The notes beneath the pieces were generated by a model. It ran no database searches. It had not been told where the DNA came from and saw only the letters and a list, made by a program, of their open reading frames with translations. A stretch of DNA of 64,000 bases from Phycisphaerae bacterium (GTDB taxonomy: Bacteria; Planctomycetota; Phycisphaerae; UBA1845; JAFGLZ01). Each line of letters starts with the position of its first letter. Within the stretch, counting starts at the first letter, position 1. The stretch spans positions 1-64,000 of the forward strand of contig JAFGLZ010000060.1 in the NCBI GenBank assembly GCA_016927755.1, in the 5' to 3' direction. Below are positions 1 through 8,476 of the stretch, piece by piece. Made by a program: the position numbers and the translations under genes.

Positions 1-38
1 CTGAAGCCTGAAGTCTGAAGTCTGAGGTCTGAGGCCTC
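1..38. repeat. Heptanucleotide repeat array A (ARRYCYN units)
   Basis: Five in-register 7-nt units are visible from base 4: AAGCCTG, AAGTCTG, AAGTCTG, AGGTCTG, AGGCCTC. The array is cut by the window edge, since bases 1-3 (CTG) fit the end of another unit. The same units AAGCCTG and AGGTCTG recur at 31342-31369, and related units occur at 21671-21691 and 46401-46449. All lie between genes. The function is unknown. Confidence 0.75.
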
Positions 39-127
39 AATCTCCCGCCCGCTTGACCCGATCGCCGCCGGCGATACACTGGCCTGCGTTGGTACCTAAC
101 CGACCGCGCGTGAGAATCCACGCCACC

Positions 128-179
128 GTAGCACGGGCATCTTGCCCGTGATGGTTCATGGGCAAGATGCCCATGCTAC
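128..179. repeat. Large imperfect palindrome, REP-like
   Basis: Two 23-nt arms, 128-150 and 157-179, are reverse complements at 21 of 23 positions, separated by 6 nt. Each arm also contains its own hairpin (for example CGGGCA-TCT-TGCCCG), so a cruciform or double-hairpin structure is possible. It lies in the intergenic stretch upstream of the ACT-domain gene. There is no T-tract, so it is more like a dispersed REP-type element than a terminator. The rest of 1-258 shows no gene. Confidence 0.65.
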
Positions 180-258
180 ATGGCCGGTGCGTGCTCGGCG
201 CCTGATCACGCACGGTCATTCAACGACAAGATGAAGACAGACTGACGGGAACGAACTC

Positions 259-801
259 ATGCCCAACTACGCCATGCTCAGCGCCATCGGCAAGGACCGA
301 CCCGGCATCGCCGCCGGCGTCTCACGGATCCTCTTCGAGAAGGACTGCAACATCGAGGACTCCCGGATGGCCCGACTCGGAGGCGACTTCGCCATCATGC
401 TCATGGTCCGCATGCCCGAAGGCACCACCGTCCGCCAGATGGAGCAGGACCTCGCCCCCCTCAGCGACGAGCTCGAGTTGACCTTCCAGCTCACCGACCT
501 CAGGCCCGAGGACGCCATGGAGGCCGGCGAAACCCCCAAGCACGTCGTCAGCGTCTACGGAGCCGACAAGAAGGGCATCGTCGCCAAGATCACCCGTCAC
601 CTGGCCGATCGAAGCGTCAACATCACCGACCTGACCACGCACGTCGTCCAGCACGCGCAGCCCCTCTACATCATGCTCATCGAGGTCGAGATCCCGCCGT
701 ACGTCGATCCGGACGCGCTCAGGCAAGAGCTCGTAAAGGCCGGCAAGGAGATCGACGTCGAAGTCTCCATGCGATTGAAAGAGGATGACACGACCGCCTA
801 G
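259..801 (+). CDS. Tandem ACT-domain protein, GcvR-like
   Basis: This 180-residue protein is made of two ACT domains, about residues 3-85 and 92-172. Both open with the ACT pattern seen in glycine cleavage repressor (GcvR) proteins: SAIGKDRPGIAAGVS, then VYGADKKGIVAKITR. In Escherichia coli, GcvR (about 190 residues) binds glycine and GcvA to control the gcv genes; that role is family knowledge only. No DNA-binding domain is visible, so it would act through a partner. The ATG at 259 follows a weak GGGAA Shine-Dalgarno. It stands alone, with no gcv genes nearby. A general amino-acid-sensing ACT protein is the alternative reading. Confidence 0.8.
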   Translation: MPNYAMLSAIGKDRPGIAAGVSRILFEKDCNIEDSRMARLGGDFAIMLMVRMPEGTTVRQMEQDLAPLSDELELTFQLTDLRPEDAMEAGETPKHVVSVYGADKKGIVAKITRHLADRSVNITDLTTHVVQHAQPLYIMLIEVEIPPYVDPDALRQELVKAGKEIDVEVSMRLKEDDTTA

Positions 802-901
802 CCCCCCGCCAGTACCCGGGCAACGCCGACACCGCGGGCGCCATCGACCGTCTGTCTCGAATGTGATTGGGGTTCTCAGGAAAGGTCGGCCTTCACGGCC
901 T

Positions 902-941
902 AAAAGGAATCCCGGTCGACACGCCGGTCGCGACCGGGATT
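902..941 (-). terminator. Rho-independent terminator of the cold-shock gene
   Basis: On the minus strand an 11-bp stem (AATCCCGGTCG at 908-918 with CGACCGGGATT at 931-941) is followed by CCTTTTA. It sits about 35 nt beyond the stop codon of the cold-shock gene. Confidence 0.7.
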
Positions 942-975
942 GTTCGGAGGTTCGTCGGTAATCAGCTACCTGGGG

Positions 976-1182
976 CTAGTGAACCGAGCGGACCGAAACA
1001 GCCTTCAACCCCTTCGGCCCTCGCTCAAAATCGAGTTCGACTGGTTGTCCCTCCGTCAGGGTTCGATACCCGTCCATCTGGATGACCGAATGGTGGACGA
1101 AAACGTCCTCCGGCACCTCATCGAGCTGGACGAACCCGAAGCCCTTCTGGTCATTGAACCACTTGACCTTACCGCTAGCCAT
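976..1182 (-). CDS. Cold-shock domain protein (CspA family)
   Basis: A 68-residue single cold-shock domain, the usual length for the family. It opens MASGKVKWFNDQKGFGFVQ, which holds the RNP1-type motif (KGFGF); a degenerate RNP2 (DVFVHHS) follows. Family members bind single-stranded RNA or DNA and act as RNA chaperones. The reading frame is open upstream to 1341, but the ATG at 1182 is preferred. It is preceded by GGGAGG at 8-nt spacing and matches the conserved N-terminus of the family. The gene has its own hairpin terminator at 902-941 and appears monocistronic. Confidence 0.93.
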   Translation of the reverse strand: MASGKVKWFNDQKGFGFVQLDEVPEDVFVHHSVIQMDGYRTLTEGQPVELDFERGPKGLKAVSVRSVH

Positions 1183-1369
1183 TACGACATCCTCCCGGTT
1201 TGGGGCCCTCTCCTGCCCCCGTTCCCGACGAAAGCCAGGCCGGCCGAGCCACACGCCCACACCTGCACAACCAAGAGCCCGACGTCCGAGAATATAGTTT
1301 GCAGGGAGCCAATGCCGTTTGTCAAAAAGAAAACCGGCCAATCCGTGGTTTCAGAAGCGGAAGGCTACG

Positions 1370-2047
1370 TCACAATCCCACCCGATGCCGCGTAACGAGT
1401 TGATGCGCCAGCCGAGTCGGCTCCGGCAATCGGAACCGCGTGCAGCAGCCCGTCACGAGCGTGATCGCCTCGTCAAGCGTTGCCCTATGGCCGACACTGA
1501 CGTAGACGCACCGAACCCCGTCACGCGTCCTCACCATCGCCCCGATGACCTCGTCTCCGTCGACCAGCGCGGATCGGCTCCCCCGCCTGGCCCCCGGCTC
1601 GGGCCCCGAGCCGCAAAGACGGCTCTTGGCACACCCGACTGTCGGAATATCCGCCAGAAGCCCGACGTGACACGCCAGCCCCATCCGCCGCGGATGGGCC
1701 AGCCCCTGTCCGTCCAGAACCAGTACGTCGGGAATGCGTCGAAGCCCGCGGAGCGCCGCCAGAACCGCCGGGGCCTCGCGAAAGGAAAGCAGCCCCGGCA
1801 CATACGGAAACGTCACGTCACGAGTCGCCAGTCGTTCCTCCACGACCTGCCGCAACTGACGATCCCAGAGAACCACACCCGCGATGCACCGTCGACCGTC
1901 GGAAGAGAACGCCATGTCCGCACCGGCGATCCATCGCGCCGATGCCGGCAGCGGGGCTTGGACGACCCGACCCGTCAGTTCCTTCTGGATCCGGATCGCC
2001 CTGGCCGGTGTCACTCGCCAGCGATGGGGCGCGCGGGGTAGCTTCAT
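1370..2047 (-). CDS. nfi: Endonuclease V (deoxyinosine 3'-endonuclease)
   Basis: 225 residues, the normal length for endonuclease V. The enzyme nicks DNA (or RNA) one phosphodiester 3' of inosine during repair of deaminated adenine. Metal-site residues can be matched: Asp44 in AGADMAF, Glu91 in PYVPGLLSFRE and Asp112 in LVLDGQGLAHPRR. The PYVPG wedge motif that flips the lesion base and a late SVGHR motif are also present. The ATG overlaps the stop of the upstream threonine aldolase gene by one nucleotide (TGATG), so the two are translationally coupled. The pairing of a repair nuclease with an aldolase looks incidental. Confidence 0.92.
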   Translation of the reverse strand: MKLPRAPHRWRVTPARAIRIQKELTGRVVQAPLPASARWIAGADMAFSSDGRRCIAGVVLWDRQLRQVVEERLATRDVTFPYVPGLLSFREAPAVLAALRGLRRIPDVLVLDGQGLAHPRRMGLACHVGLLADIPTVGCAKSRLCGSGPEPGARRGSRSALVDGDEVIGAMVRTRDGVRCVYVSVGHRATLDEAITLVTGCCTRFRLPEPTRLAHQLVTRHRVGL

Positions 2048-3093
2048 CAGCCCTTGCCGAATAGTCCGCGGACGCGAACGATGGCCTCATCCGTCTGCGC
2101 CGAAGACACGTTCAGGTGCGTCAAACCTCGGACGCGCTGAGGCGCGACGGCCAGCATCTTCACCCCAACCGCGTCCATCTTGTCCACCACGTCCTGGGCC
2201 GTCCCCAGCGACGGGTCCACGTCGAATAGAAGGATGTTGGTCTCGACGATGGCAGGGTCGAGCTGAATGCCAGGCAACTCCGCCAGGGCCTCGGCCAGTC
2301 GACGGGCGTTCGCGTGATCCTCGGCCAGGCGGTCGATATTGTGCTCGAGCGCGTACAGCGCCCCTGCCGCAATGATGCCGGCCTGGCGCATCGCCCCCCC
2401 GAGCATCTTGCGCGCCCGCCGCGCGCGGGCGATCACCGCCTTCGGTCCCGCGACAGCCGAGCCGATCGGAGCGCCGAGCCCCTTACTGAAACACACCGAA
2501 ACCGTCTCGAAGTACCTCGTGTAGTCCGTCGGCCGGAGACCGCTGGCCACGCACGCGTTCCACAACCGCGCGCCGTCCATGTGCATGATCAGGCCCTTCT
2601 CGTCGGCCACCCGCCGGATGCTCGCCATCGCCTCGACCGGCCAGACCTTGCCGCAACCCCGGTTCTGAGTGTTCTCGCAGATCACCATGCGGCTGATTGG
2701 ATAATGCTGGTCCGGTGGTCGAATGCAAGCCAGCACGTCCTCGCCGGTGAACACGCCCCGATCGTCTCGAACGAAGCTGACGCTGCACCCGCTCAGAACG
2801 GCGGCCGCTCCCGTCTCGTATCGATAGAAGTGGCTGGCCTCGGAGCCGATCAGCTCGTCGCCCGGCTGCGTCTGCGAGCGGATCGCCACCTGGTTTGCCT
2901 GGCTGCCCGAGGTGACGTAGACGGCCGCCTCCTTGCCCAACATCTCGCATACCTTCTCCTCCAGCCTGTTCACGGTCGGGTCTTCGCCGAAGATGTCGTC
3001 GCCGACCTCGGCCTCGGCCATCGCTCGACGCATCTCAGGGGTGGGTTTGGTGACGGTGTCACTACGAAAATCAATGACGTCGCTATTCGGCAT
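2047..3093 (-). CDS. ltaE: Low-specificity L-threonine aldolase
   Basis: 348 residues, a fold-type I PLP enzyme that cleaves L-threonine or allo-threonine to glycine and acetaldehyde. The N-terminus [16 protein letters not shown] is diagnostic of threonine aldolases. The PLP lysine is Lys204 in the motif [12 protein letters not shown], and [10 protein letters not shown] supplies the conserved Asp/Arg that contact PLP and substrate. The length is that of the bacterial family. The endonuclease V gene follows with a 1-nt overlap. The 318 bp upstream (3094-3411) contain no further gene except the tRNA promoter. Confidence 0.93.
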   Translation of the reverse strand: MPNSDVIDFRSDTVTKPTPEMRRAMAEAEVGDDIFGEDPTVNRLEEKVCEMLGKEAAVYVTSGSQANQVAIRSQTQPGDELIGSEASHFYRYETGAAAVLSGCSVSFVRDDRGVFTGEDVLACIRPPDQHYPISRMVICENTQNRGCGKVWPVEAMASIRRVADEKGLIMHMDGARLWNACVASGLRPTDYTRYFETVSVCFSKGLGAPIGSAVAGPKAVIARARRARKMLGGAMRQAGIIAAGALYALEHNIDRLAEDHANARRLAEALAELPGIQLDPAIVETNILLFDVDPSLGTAQDVVDKMDAVGVKMLAVAPQRVRGLTHLNVSSAQTDEAIVRVRGLFGKG

Positions 3094-3350
3094 AATCTAG
3101 TCAACTCCGAACTGGGTACGCTGACCGCCCCGCCCGCGCGGGCACGGAACCCATAACCATACGTGGTCACGGGAACCCCGTCCATAGGCCCTCGGGTGTG
3201 ATCATGCAGGCAGCGGAGCCAAACGGCCTGGACTCCCGCCTGCGGGAATGACGGGTAACGTACCAAGCGGGGGAAACCCCCTCGCCGAATCGCTTGGCGC
3301 AGTAGTGTCATCGCGGTAGTCCGACTCTCCGATTTGCCCCCGGAGCCGCC

Positions 3351-3379
3351 TTGACGCCAGCCAGACCCATGACTATTCT
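3351..3379 (+). promoter_or_regulatory. Sigma70-type promoter of tRNA-Phe
   Basis: TTGACG (3351-3356) and TATTCT (3374-3379) are separated by exactly 17 bp. They sit 33 nt before the first base of the tRNA, a good arrangement for a short 5' leader trimmed by RNase P. Confidence 0.6.
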
Positions 3380-3411
3380 AGAGATCTTGGGCGTTTGGCC
3401 CGAGGATCAAT

Positions 3412-3484
3412 GGGCAGGTAGCTCAGGTGGTAGAGCACGCGGCTGAAAACCGCGGTGTCGCCGGTTCGACTCCGGCTCTGCCCA
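3412..3484 (+). tRNA. tRNA-Phe (GAA)
   Basis: A 73-nt cloverleaf can be folded by hand. The acceptor stem is 3412-3418 with 3477-3483 and discriminator A3484. The D arm is GCTC/GAGC, the anticodon stem is CGCGG/CCGCG with loop CTGAAAA, and the T arm is GCCGG-TTCGACT-CCGGC. The anticodon GAA (3445-3447) decodes phenylalanine. CCA is not encoded. A promoter precedes it and a hairpin terminator follows 4 nt later. Confidence 0.97.
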
Positions 3485-3488
3485 GTTC

Positions 3489-3512
3489 AGCGGCTCCGGC
3501 CGCTGCTTTTTT
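3489..3512 (+). terminator. Terminator of tRNA-Phe
   Basis: Stem AGCGGC-TCCG-GCCGCT (3489-3504) followed by GC and six T residues, directly after the tRNA. Confidence 0.85.
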
Positions 3513-3516
3513 GCCC

Positions 3517-3543
3517 AAAAGAAACGGGCGGCCATGCCGCCCG
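3517..3543 (-). terminator. Terminator of the first Spy-like gene
   Basis: On the minus strand, CGGGCGGC-ATG-GCCGCCCG (3525-3543) is followed by TTTCTTTT. It faces the tRNA terminator, giving a back-to-back pair between convergent transcripts. Confidence 0.8.
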
Positions 3544-3579
3544 TGATCGTTCGAGTCTTCCGTCTCCCTTGGCTTTCCG

Positions 3580-4842
3580 TCAGTACGGCCGATCCTCGCG
3601 ACTTCGCGAGCGGTCGGAACTTCTGCTCTCGCGAGACCGCTCCGTCGGACGCACATCGTCGTCGCCGCGTCCGCTGCGGTCACGATCGCGATGGCGCCCA
3701 GACCTCGAGTACCGCCCGGCCGGAGCCTCCATGCCCTTGACGGCCTCCTGCTGCTCAGGCGTCAGCAGGGTCATCACCTGCTGGGACACCTGTTCGGAGA
3801 GACGCTTGCGGCCGTTCTCGTCGTCCCTGGGCAGGCTGCGGAGTTCCTGGAAGTAATCCCTGCGGATCCGCATCAACTCCGTGTTCTGCTCAGCAGACAG
3901 ACGGTCCTTCGTCGTGTTCAGCCGACCGATGGCATATTGGAGCTGCATGGGGTCGCTGAGGTCGATCGGCCCGCCGCCGGCGCCCGGCCCGCCCATCTTG
4001 GCGTGGACCTGACGGAGTTGCTTCTCCTGGTCGTCGTTGAGGATCGTCAGCACCTCCCGCAGGACACGCTCGCCCAGCATCTTCTTCTCGTCCGGCTGCA
4101 TTTGCTGGCCGCGGCGCTTGAGCTCGTCCTGAGAGTCCTTCTGGATCCGCTCGATCTGGCCCTTTTGGTATTCCTCGAGCTTGACCTCCTTGAGGCACTC
4201 GAAGAGCACCTCGGGGTCCTCGAGCGGCCCCCTGACCTGGTTCCTCGGGTCCTTCGGACGAAGCATGCGGTGGAACTGCGTGCGCTGGTTCTCGTCGAGA
4301 ACCTTGTCGATCTCCTCGATGAGAATCTCCTGGTATTGCTGCTCCTCGTCCGACGCGCTGGTTCGGAGATCCGCCATCTGCTTCATGATCTCCGCGGCCC
4401 TTTGAGTATCACGAGATTGGCGGGCGGCCTTGAGGTCCTGCTCCAGCCGGCGCCGCTCTTGCTCCGAAGAACCGCCCTGATGCTGCTGGCGAATGTCGCG
4501 GATGGCCGCCTCGTACTCGCGGAAGATCTGCTGGATCTCTTCCTTTTGCCGCCACTCGAGCTTCAACTCCTCCTCAAGGCGTTTGGGGTCAAGGGCGGAC
4601 TTGTCGATCTCCTGTCCCCGGCCCTGGCCAAAACCTCGACGGCTATCGATACCCTTACGACCCTCATCCCCGAGCCTCATCGGGCCGCCAGGGGTGGGGC
4701 GAGGCGGCGTGGCCACGGCCGGCTTCTCCGGGGTCTTGGCAGCGCCCCCGCCGGCATCGCTGCCCACGTTGAGCGGCTGAGCCGCAGCCGCCGCGGCCAT
4801 CGTCAAACTCAACAACAGACTCTCCCAGCACCGGAATCTCAT
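3580..4842 (-). CDS. Exported three-repeat Spy/CpxP-like helical protein (copy 1)
   Basis: 420 residues from the ATG at 4842, chosen because GGGAGA lies at proper spacing and a signal peptide follows (MRFRCWESLLLSLTMAAAAAAQ). The body is highly charged and helical. It shows three repeats of one pattern: an opening helix with a hydrophobic-Gln motif, a long charged helix, then a closing L-x-x-[DE]-[QN]-Q-x-x-x-[LF] motif (LDENQRTQFHRM, ILNDDQEKQLRQV, LLTPEQQEAVKGM). This closing motif resembles the LTxxQ motif of periplasmic Spy/CpxP chaperones, which normally carry only one such unit. The C-terminus is Arg/Ser/Asp-rich (RSGRHRDRDRSGRG type). A related gene lies upstream at 5219-6265. A periplasmic chaperone or metal/stress role is inference; repeat assignment is by eye. 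Confidence 0.75.
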   Translation of the reverse strand: MRFRCWESLLLSLTMAAAAAAQPLNVGSDAGGGAAKTPEKPAVATPPRPTPGGPMRLGDEGRKGIDSRRGFGQGRGQEIDKSALDPKRLEEELKLEWRQKEEIQQIFREYEAAIRDIRQQHQGGSSEQERRRLEQDLKAARQSRDTQRAAEIMKQMADLRTSASDEEQQYQEILIEEIDKVLDENQRTQFHRMLRPKDPRNQVRGPLEDPEVLFECLKEVKLEEYQKGQIERIQKDSQDELKRRGQQMQPDEKKMLGERVLREVLTILNDDQEKQLRQVHAKMGGPGAGGGPIDLSDPMQLQYAIGRLNTTKDRLSAEQNTELMRIRRDYFQELRSLPRDDENGRKRLSEQVSQQVMTLLTPEQQEAVKGMEAPAGRYSRSGRHRDRDRSGRGDDDVRPTERSRESRSSDRSRSREDRPY

Positions 4843-5218
4843 TGCTTGTCTCCCAAAGAACTTGCCGCTGGCTCGGTCGAGCCGGGCAACTCCACTTCGC
4901 CTGTGGTCGAAGGCATGGACTGCCGAACTGGCCCCCTCGCAACGCGCCTTCGGGCCGAGTCCTCCGTATCCCACATACCCATTATACTCTCACCGCCGAG
5001 GGCGGTTGGCAAGCATTTCCGGAGCCGGCAATCCTGGCGACCTCATCCGGAAACCATTCCGGCACCGAGAGATGGAAGGATTCGCCGCGGTAAAAACGCG
5101 AGACGGCCGGGTTGAACCCGACCGTCCCGGACACCAGAGGTGTAGCACACCCGTGAAAAAGGGGTTGTAGCGATCACATCCGACTACTGTCGAACCGCCC
5201 CGCCGGTTGACGTCATCG
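4843..5218. other. Intergenic region between the two Spy-like genes
   Basis: 376 bp with no supportable gene. It contains the terminator of the upstream copy (5092-5125) and presumably the promoter of the downstream copy, although no clear -35/-10 pair is obvious. The presence of a terminator suggests the two paralogues are separately transcribed. Confidence 0.6.
5092..5125 (-). terminator. Terminator of the second Spy-like gene
   Basis: On the minus strand an 11-bp stem (one G-U pair) with a single-base loop occupies 5103-5125. It is followed by CTCGCG and then TTTTT. The T-tract is a few bases from the stem, so efficiency is uncertain. Confidence 0.55.
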
Positions 5219-6265
5219 CTACTGATCTTCCTGCTTCTTGGCCTTCTTGCCGCCACCGGCCCTCTTGCCGGCACCCTTGGCCGCGCCCTTGCCCGCGCCC
5301 TTGGCCATGGCCTTGGCGAGTTCGGCCTTCTGGGCGTCGTCGAGTTGGGCCATGACGTCCTCAACGAGCTTCTTGTTGAGGTCCATCAGGGCCTTCGGAT
5401 CTTTGCCGACCGCCTGCCGGTCGGCCTTGTAGCGTTCTTTCATGGCGTCGATGTTCGTCTTCTGATCGGGGCGGAGCTGGACCTCGGCCAGGGCCTTGTC
5501 GAGCGCCTTGGGGTTCCGGATGAAGGGCATCATCTTGTTGGGGCCCTTCTGGGCGATCTCCTCGAGCTGCTGCTTCTGGTTCGGGTCAAGGAGCTTGGTG
5601 ACCTCGTCCCGGTACTGCTTGCCCATCTCCTTGCGCTTCTCCGGAGGGGCGTCCTTGCCGAGATTCTTGCTGGCCTCTCTGAACTCCTGGTCGATCTTCT
5701 TGATCTCGGTCTGCTGGTCGGGGCGGAGCGGTATCTCCATGAGGCAATGCTTGAGGAATCCGGGATTGTCCAGGTCGCCCGGGCTCCCCGCACCTGCCTT
5801 GCCCCGCCGGCCGACCTGGGTCATCCTCTGAAGGGCCTGCTTCTGGTCGTCGCGGAGCAGCGGCTCGATCTTGGTCGCCAGATCCTGTCGGAGCTTGTCC
5901 CGCTCAGCGGCCTGGGGATCGTTCTTGCGTAGATCACCGAGTTGCTTGGCGATCTCCTTCATCTTGTCCTTGTCTTTGGCCTTCCGGGCCTCGGCCATCT
6001 CCTTCATGAGCGTCTGACGTTGCTCGCGGAGGTCCTGCGGCGTCTTCTCGCCCAGGTCCTGGAGCGCCTTGGCGTAATCCTCAACCAGCGGCTGGATCTG
6101 CGTCTGCTGGTTCTGATCGAGCTTCAGTCGCTGCGTCAGGAATTTCATGTTGGCCATCGGATCCTGCGGGCCGCGCATCCCCTTACCGCCCCTTCGACCT
6201 TCAGCGAGCGCGCCGGGGGCCGCCAGGGAGCTAAGCAATAACAGCGATACCCAATATCTACCCAT
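5219..6265 (-). CDS. Exported three-repeat Spy/CpxP-like protein with Lys/Ala/Gly tail (copy 2)
   Basis: 348 residues with an N-terminal signal peptide (MGRYWVSLLLLSSLAAPGALAE) and AAGGAGAAGG as Shine-Dalgarno. Three repeats are clearer than in the neighbouring paralogue. Openings are RLKLDQNQQTQI, EIPLRPDQQTEI and EVQLRPDQKTNI; closings are LLRDDQKQALQRM, LLDPNQKQQLEEI and QLDDAQKAELAKAM. Each unit is about 70-100 residues of amphipathic helix, like one Spy/LTxxQ hairpin. The last ~28 residues form a histone-H1-like tail of Ala/Gly/Lys (AKGAGKGAAKGAGKR). The paralogue at 3580-4842 has the same three-unit layout but a different, Arg/Ser/Asp-rich tail. The function is unknown; an exported chaperone-like or nucleic-acid/polyanion-binding role is conjecture. 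Confidence 0.78.
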   Translation of the reverse strand: MGRYWVSLLLLSSLAAPGALAEGRRGGKGMRGPQDPMANMKFLTQRLKLDQNQQTQIQPLVEDYAKALQDLGEKTPQDLREQRQTLMKEMAEARKAKDKDKMKEIAKQLGDLRKNDPQAAERDKLRQDLATKIEPLLRDDQKQALQRMTQVGRRGKAGAGSPGDLDNPGFLKHCLMEIPLRPDQQTEIKKIDQEFREASKNLGKDAPPEKRKEMGKQYRDEVTKLLDPNQKQQLEEIAQKGPNKMMPFIRNPKALDKALAEVQLRPDQKTNIDAMKERYKADRQAVGKDPKALMDLNKKLVEDVMAQLDDAQKAELAKAMAKGAGKGAAKGAGKRAGGGKKAKKQEDQ

Positions 6266-6468
6266 CAGCCTTCTCCTTAACAGTGTGTGAACCGTGCCCT
6301 TCTCGAACTTCCGGACGCACGCCGCCCCCCGCCGCGTGGCCGCACCGACTCGGATAACGCTCGGCGAGCCGCCTTATTGCCCGATGCTAGACAATCGTCT
6401 TGCCCGCCGGCACCTCAGCGGATAGGGTTTGAGGCCCTGTATTCGTGACAACCCGAGGAGACACCATC

Positions 6469-7272
6469 ATGTCAGACGGCAAGGAAAGGCGGATCGGGCT
6501 CGTAACGGGGGGTTCGCGTGGCATCGGGCGGGGAATCGTCCTGGAGCTGGCCCGGTGCGGCATGGACGTGGCCATCGTCAGCGTCAGCGCCGACCCGGCC
6601 GTGACCGATCGGGGGGCCTACGGGGTCAAGTCGGAAGTGGAAGCCCTAGGCCGCCGGGCGGTCGTGATCAAAGCGGACGTGGCGGCGGAGGCCGACTGGC
6701 AGCGGATCCTGGATGAAGCCCTGGCGGCCTACGGCGCGGTGGACCTGCTCGTCAATAATGCGGGGGTCTCGCTGAAGCAGCGGTTCGACATGCTGGAGAC
6801 GACGACCGAGAGCTACGACCGGGTGATGGGGATCAACCTCCGCGGCCCGTTCTTCCTGACGCAGCTTGTGGCCCGACGGATGATCGAGCAGGCCCAGGCC
6901 GGCCGGGGCGGGCCGATGGCCATCGTGTTCGTCTCGTCGATCAGCGCGTACACTAGCTCCGTCAATCGGGCCGAATACTGTATCAGCAAGGCCGGGCTGG
7001 CCATGTGCAACGCCCTGTTCGCAGATCGGCTCGCCGAGCACGGCATCGGGGCGTATGAGATCCGCCCGGGCATCATTGCCACCGACATGACGGCGGGGGT
7101 AAAGGACAAGTACGACCAGCTCATTCTCGAGGGGAACCTGCTGCCGCAGAAGCGTTGGGGTCAGCCGGAGGACGTTGGTCGTGCCGTGGCCGCCATCGCC
7201 CGTGGTGACCTGGCCTACTCGACCGGACAGGTAATCAACGTCGACGGCGGGTTTCATCTGCGGCGGCTCTAG
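6469..7272 (+). CDS. SDR-family 3-ketoacyl-ACP-reductase-like oxidoreductase
   Basis: 267 residues, a classical short-chain dehydrogenase. The NAD(P)-binding motif is VTGGSRGIGRG near the N-terminus, followed by NNAG (LLVNNAGVS), catalytic Ser in FVSSISAYT and YCISK (Tyr-x3-Lys). The ATG at 6469 follows GAGGAG at good spacing; an in-frame GTG at 6445 lies before the Shine-Dalgarno and is rejected. The C-terminus ends in the family signature QVINVDGGFHL. The nearest family is 3-ketoacyl-ACP reductase-like, but standing alone next to a Gfo/Idh/MocA gene it is more likely a sugar or polyol dehydrogenase. The two genes converge with 20 bp between stops. Confidence 0.85.
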   Translation: MSDGKERRIGLVTGGSRGIGRGIVLELARCGMDVAIVSVSADPAVTDRGAYGVKSEVEALGRRAVVIKADVAAEADWQRILDEALAAYGAVDLLVNNAGVSLKQRFDMLETTTESYDRVMGINLRGPFFLTQLVARRMIEQAQAGRGGPMAIVFVSSISAYTSSVNRAEYCISKAGLAMCNALFADRLAEHGIGAYEIRPGIIATDMTAGVKDKYDQLILEGNLLPQKRWGQPEDVGRAVAAIARGDLAYSTGQVINVDGGFHLRRL

Positions 7273-7292
7273 CGCGGCCTCGGAGCGAAGGC

Positions 7293-8366
7293 CTAGCGGT
7301 AGTCGGGCACGTCGACGGGTCGCGAGCCGGACTCAGCGGAGAGGCAGGCGCACAGACCGGGGACGCTGAACTCCAACGACCGTACAACGTCGGTCGGTGA
7401 GGGACGATCCTCGATGATGCAGTCCACAAAGTCGTTCAGCATTGCCTGATCCGCGCCGCCGTGGTCGGCGCCCAATTGGGTGTCCCCGTCAAGCCCGTAA
7501 CCCAGCGGCATTTCGACGGGGCCCTGCAAGTGGGGGATGTCATCGAAGTTGGCCAGAGTCTTTCGGCAGTCTTGGCGCGACGTCTCCAGCGTGCCTCTGG
7601 TGCCGTAGATGCTGAAGTAGTGATGCGCGGGCCGGCGGGCGTTTGAGAAGCTACAGAGGATCTTGATCACCCGCCCTACCTCGGTGCGAAACAGCCCAAC
7701 GGCCTGGTCGGGGGTCGACCACTTCGGCTGGCGATGCGGCCCCGTATCCATCGCTGTAACGCTGACAACGCGATCGTTCATGATGTCCAGCAGAGGCCCG
7801 AGGCCGTGTGTGCAATACTGGAGCGGGTAGAGGCTTGCCCGCCAGGTAAGCGTGCCGTCGGGGCGGGTCATGAGCTCGGCGACGTCATGGACGTACTCGG
7901 CCTCGGCATAGGTGGGACGACCGATCCGCCCGTCCGCGACCATCCGTCGCCAAGCCTGGATGAAGCCCCAGTAGCAGCAGTTCTCGGCCATCATGTACTT
8001 GGCGCTGCCGCGCCGAGCGGCATCGAGCAGAGCCCGGGCCTCGTCGAGATCGTTATAGATGGCCGGAACCTCGCAGAGTGTGTGGAGGCCCGCTTCGAGC
8101 GCGGCGATCGACATGGCCGCGTGCATGGGCGGCGGGGAAGCGATCAGAACCGCGTCCAGCTCGTGCTCCAGCAAGCGGTCGAAATCGGTGTAGGCAGCCT
8201 CGATCGCCGCGCCTGCGTCTCGGAGACGATCGACGGGACTGTGCACATCCAAATCGCCACCGAGATCCGAATCGCAGACAGCAACTACGTCTACTGCTGG
8301 ATGTCTGGCGAGCAACTCCAAGAGTGTCAGCCCGCGCCGGAGCCCCACGCCGCCGAATCGGATCAC
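7293..8366 (-). CDS. Gfo/Idh/MocA-family oxidoreductase
   Basis: 357 residues. The N-terminal half is a Rossmann domain with a modified glycine motif (IRFGGVGLRRGLTLLELL) and ACDSD-like second strand (VVAVCDSDLGG). ALIASPPPMHAAMSIAALEAGLHTLCEVP is the usual NAD-binding and EKP-equivalent region (here CEVP). The C-terminal alpha/beta domain holds a YCTHGLGPLLDIM motif, typical of planctomycete homologues of sugar dehydrogenases. The GTG at 8366, preceded by GAGAGG, is chosen because the reading frame upstream (to 8615) encodes only Arg-rich non-homologous sequence overlapping the next gene. The substrate cannot be told from sequence; sugars or inositols are usual. Confidence 0.85.
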   Translation of the reverse strand: MIRFGGVGLRRGLTLLELLARHPAVDVVAVCDSDLGGDLDVHSPVDRLRDAGAAIEAAYTDFDRLLEHELDAVLIASPPPMHAAMSIAALEAGLHTLCEVPAIYNDLDEARALLDAARRGSAKYMMAENCCYWGFIQAWRRMVADGRIGRPTYAEAEYVHDVAELMTRPDGTLTWRASLYPLQYCTHGLGPLLDIMNDRVVSVTAMDTGPHRQPKWSTPDQAVGLFRTEVGRVIKILCSFSNARRPAHHYFSIYGTRGTLETSRQDCRKTLANFDDIPHLQGPVEMPLGYGLDGDTQLGADHGGADQAMLNDFVDCIIEDRPSPTDVVRSLEFSVPGLCACLSAESGSRPVDVPDYR

Positions 8367-8476
8367 AGGTCGCCTCTCTGTCGGATGAGCGCGAGTTCGT
8401 GCCCGCCACCGCTCGAACGACGGGGGGCATGTTCCTATCCAACCCCTCTCTTGAGAATCCCCAACCGGACGCACGG

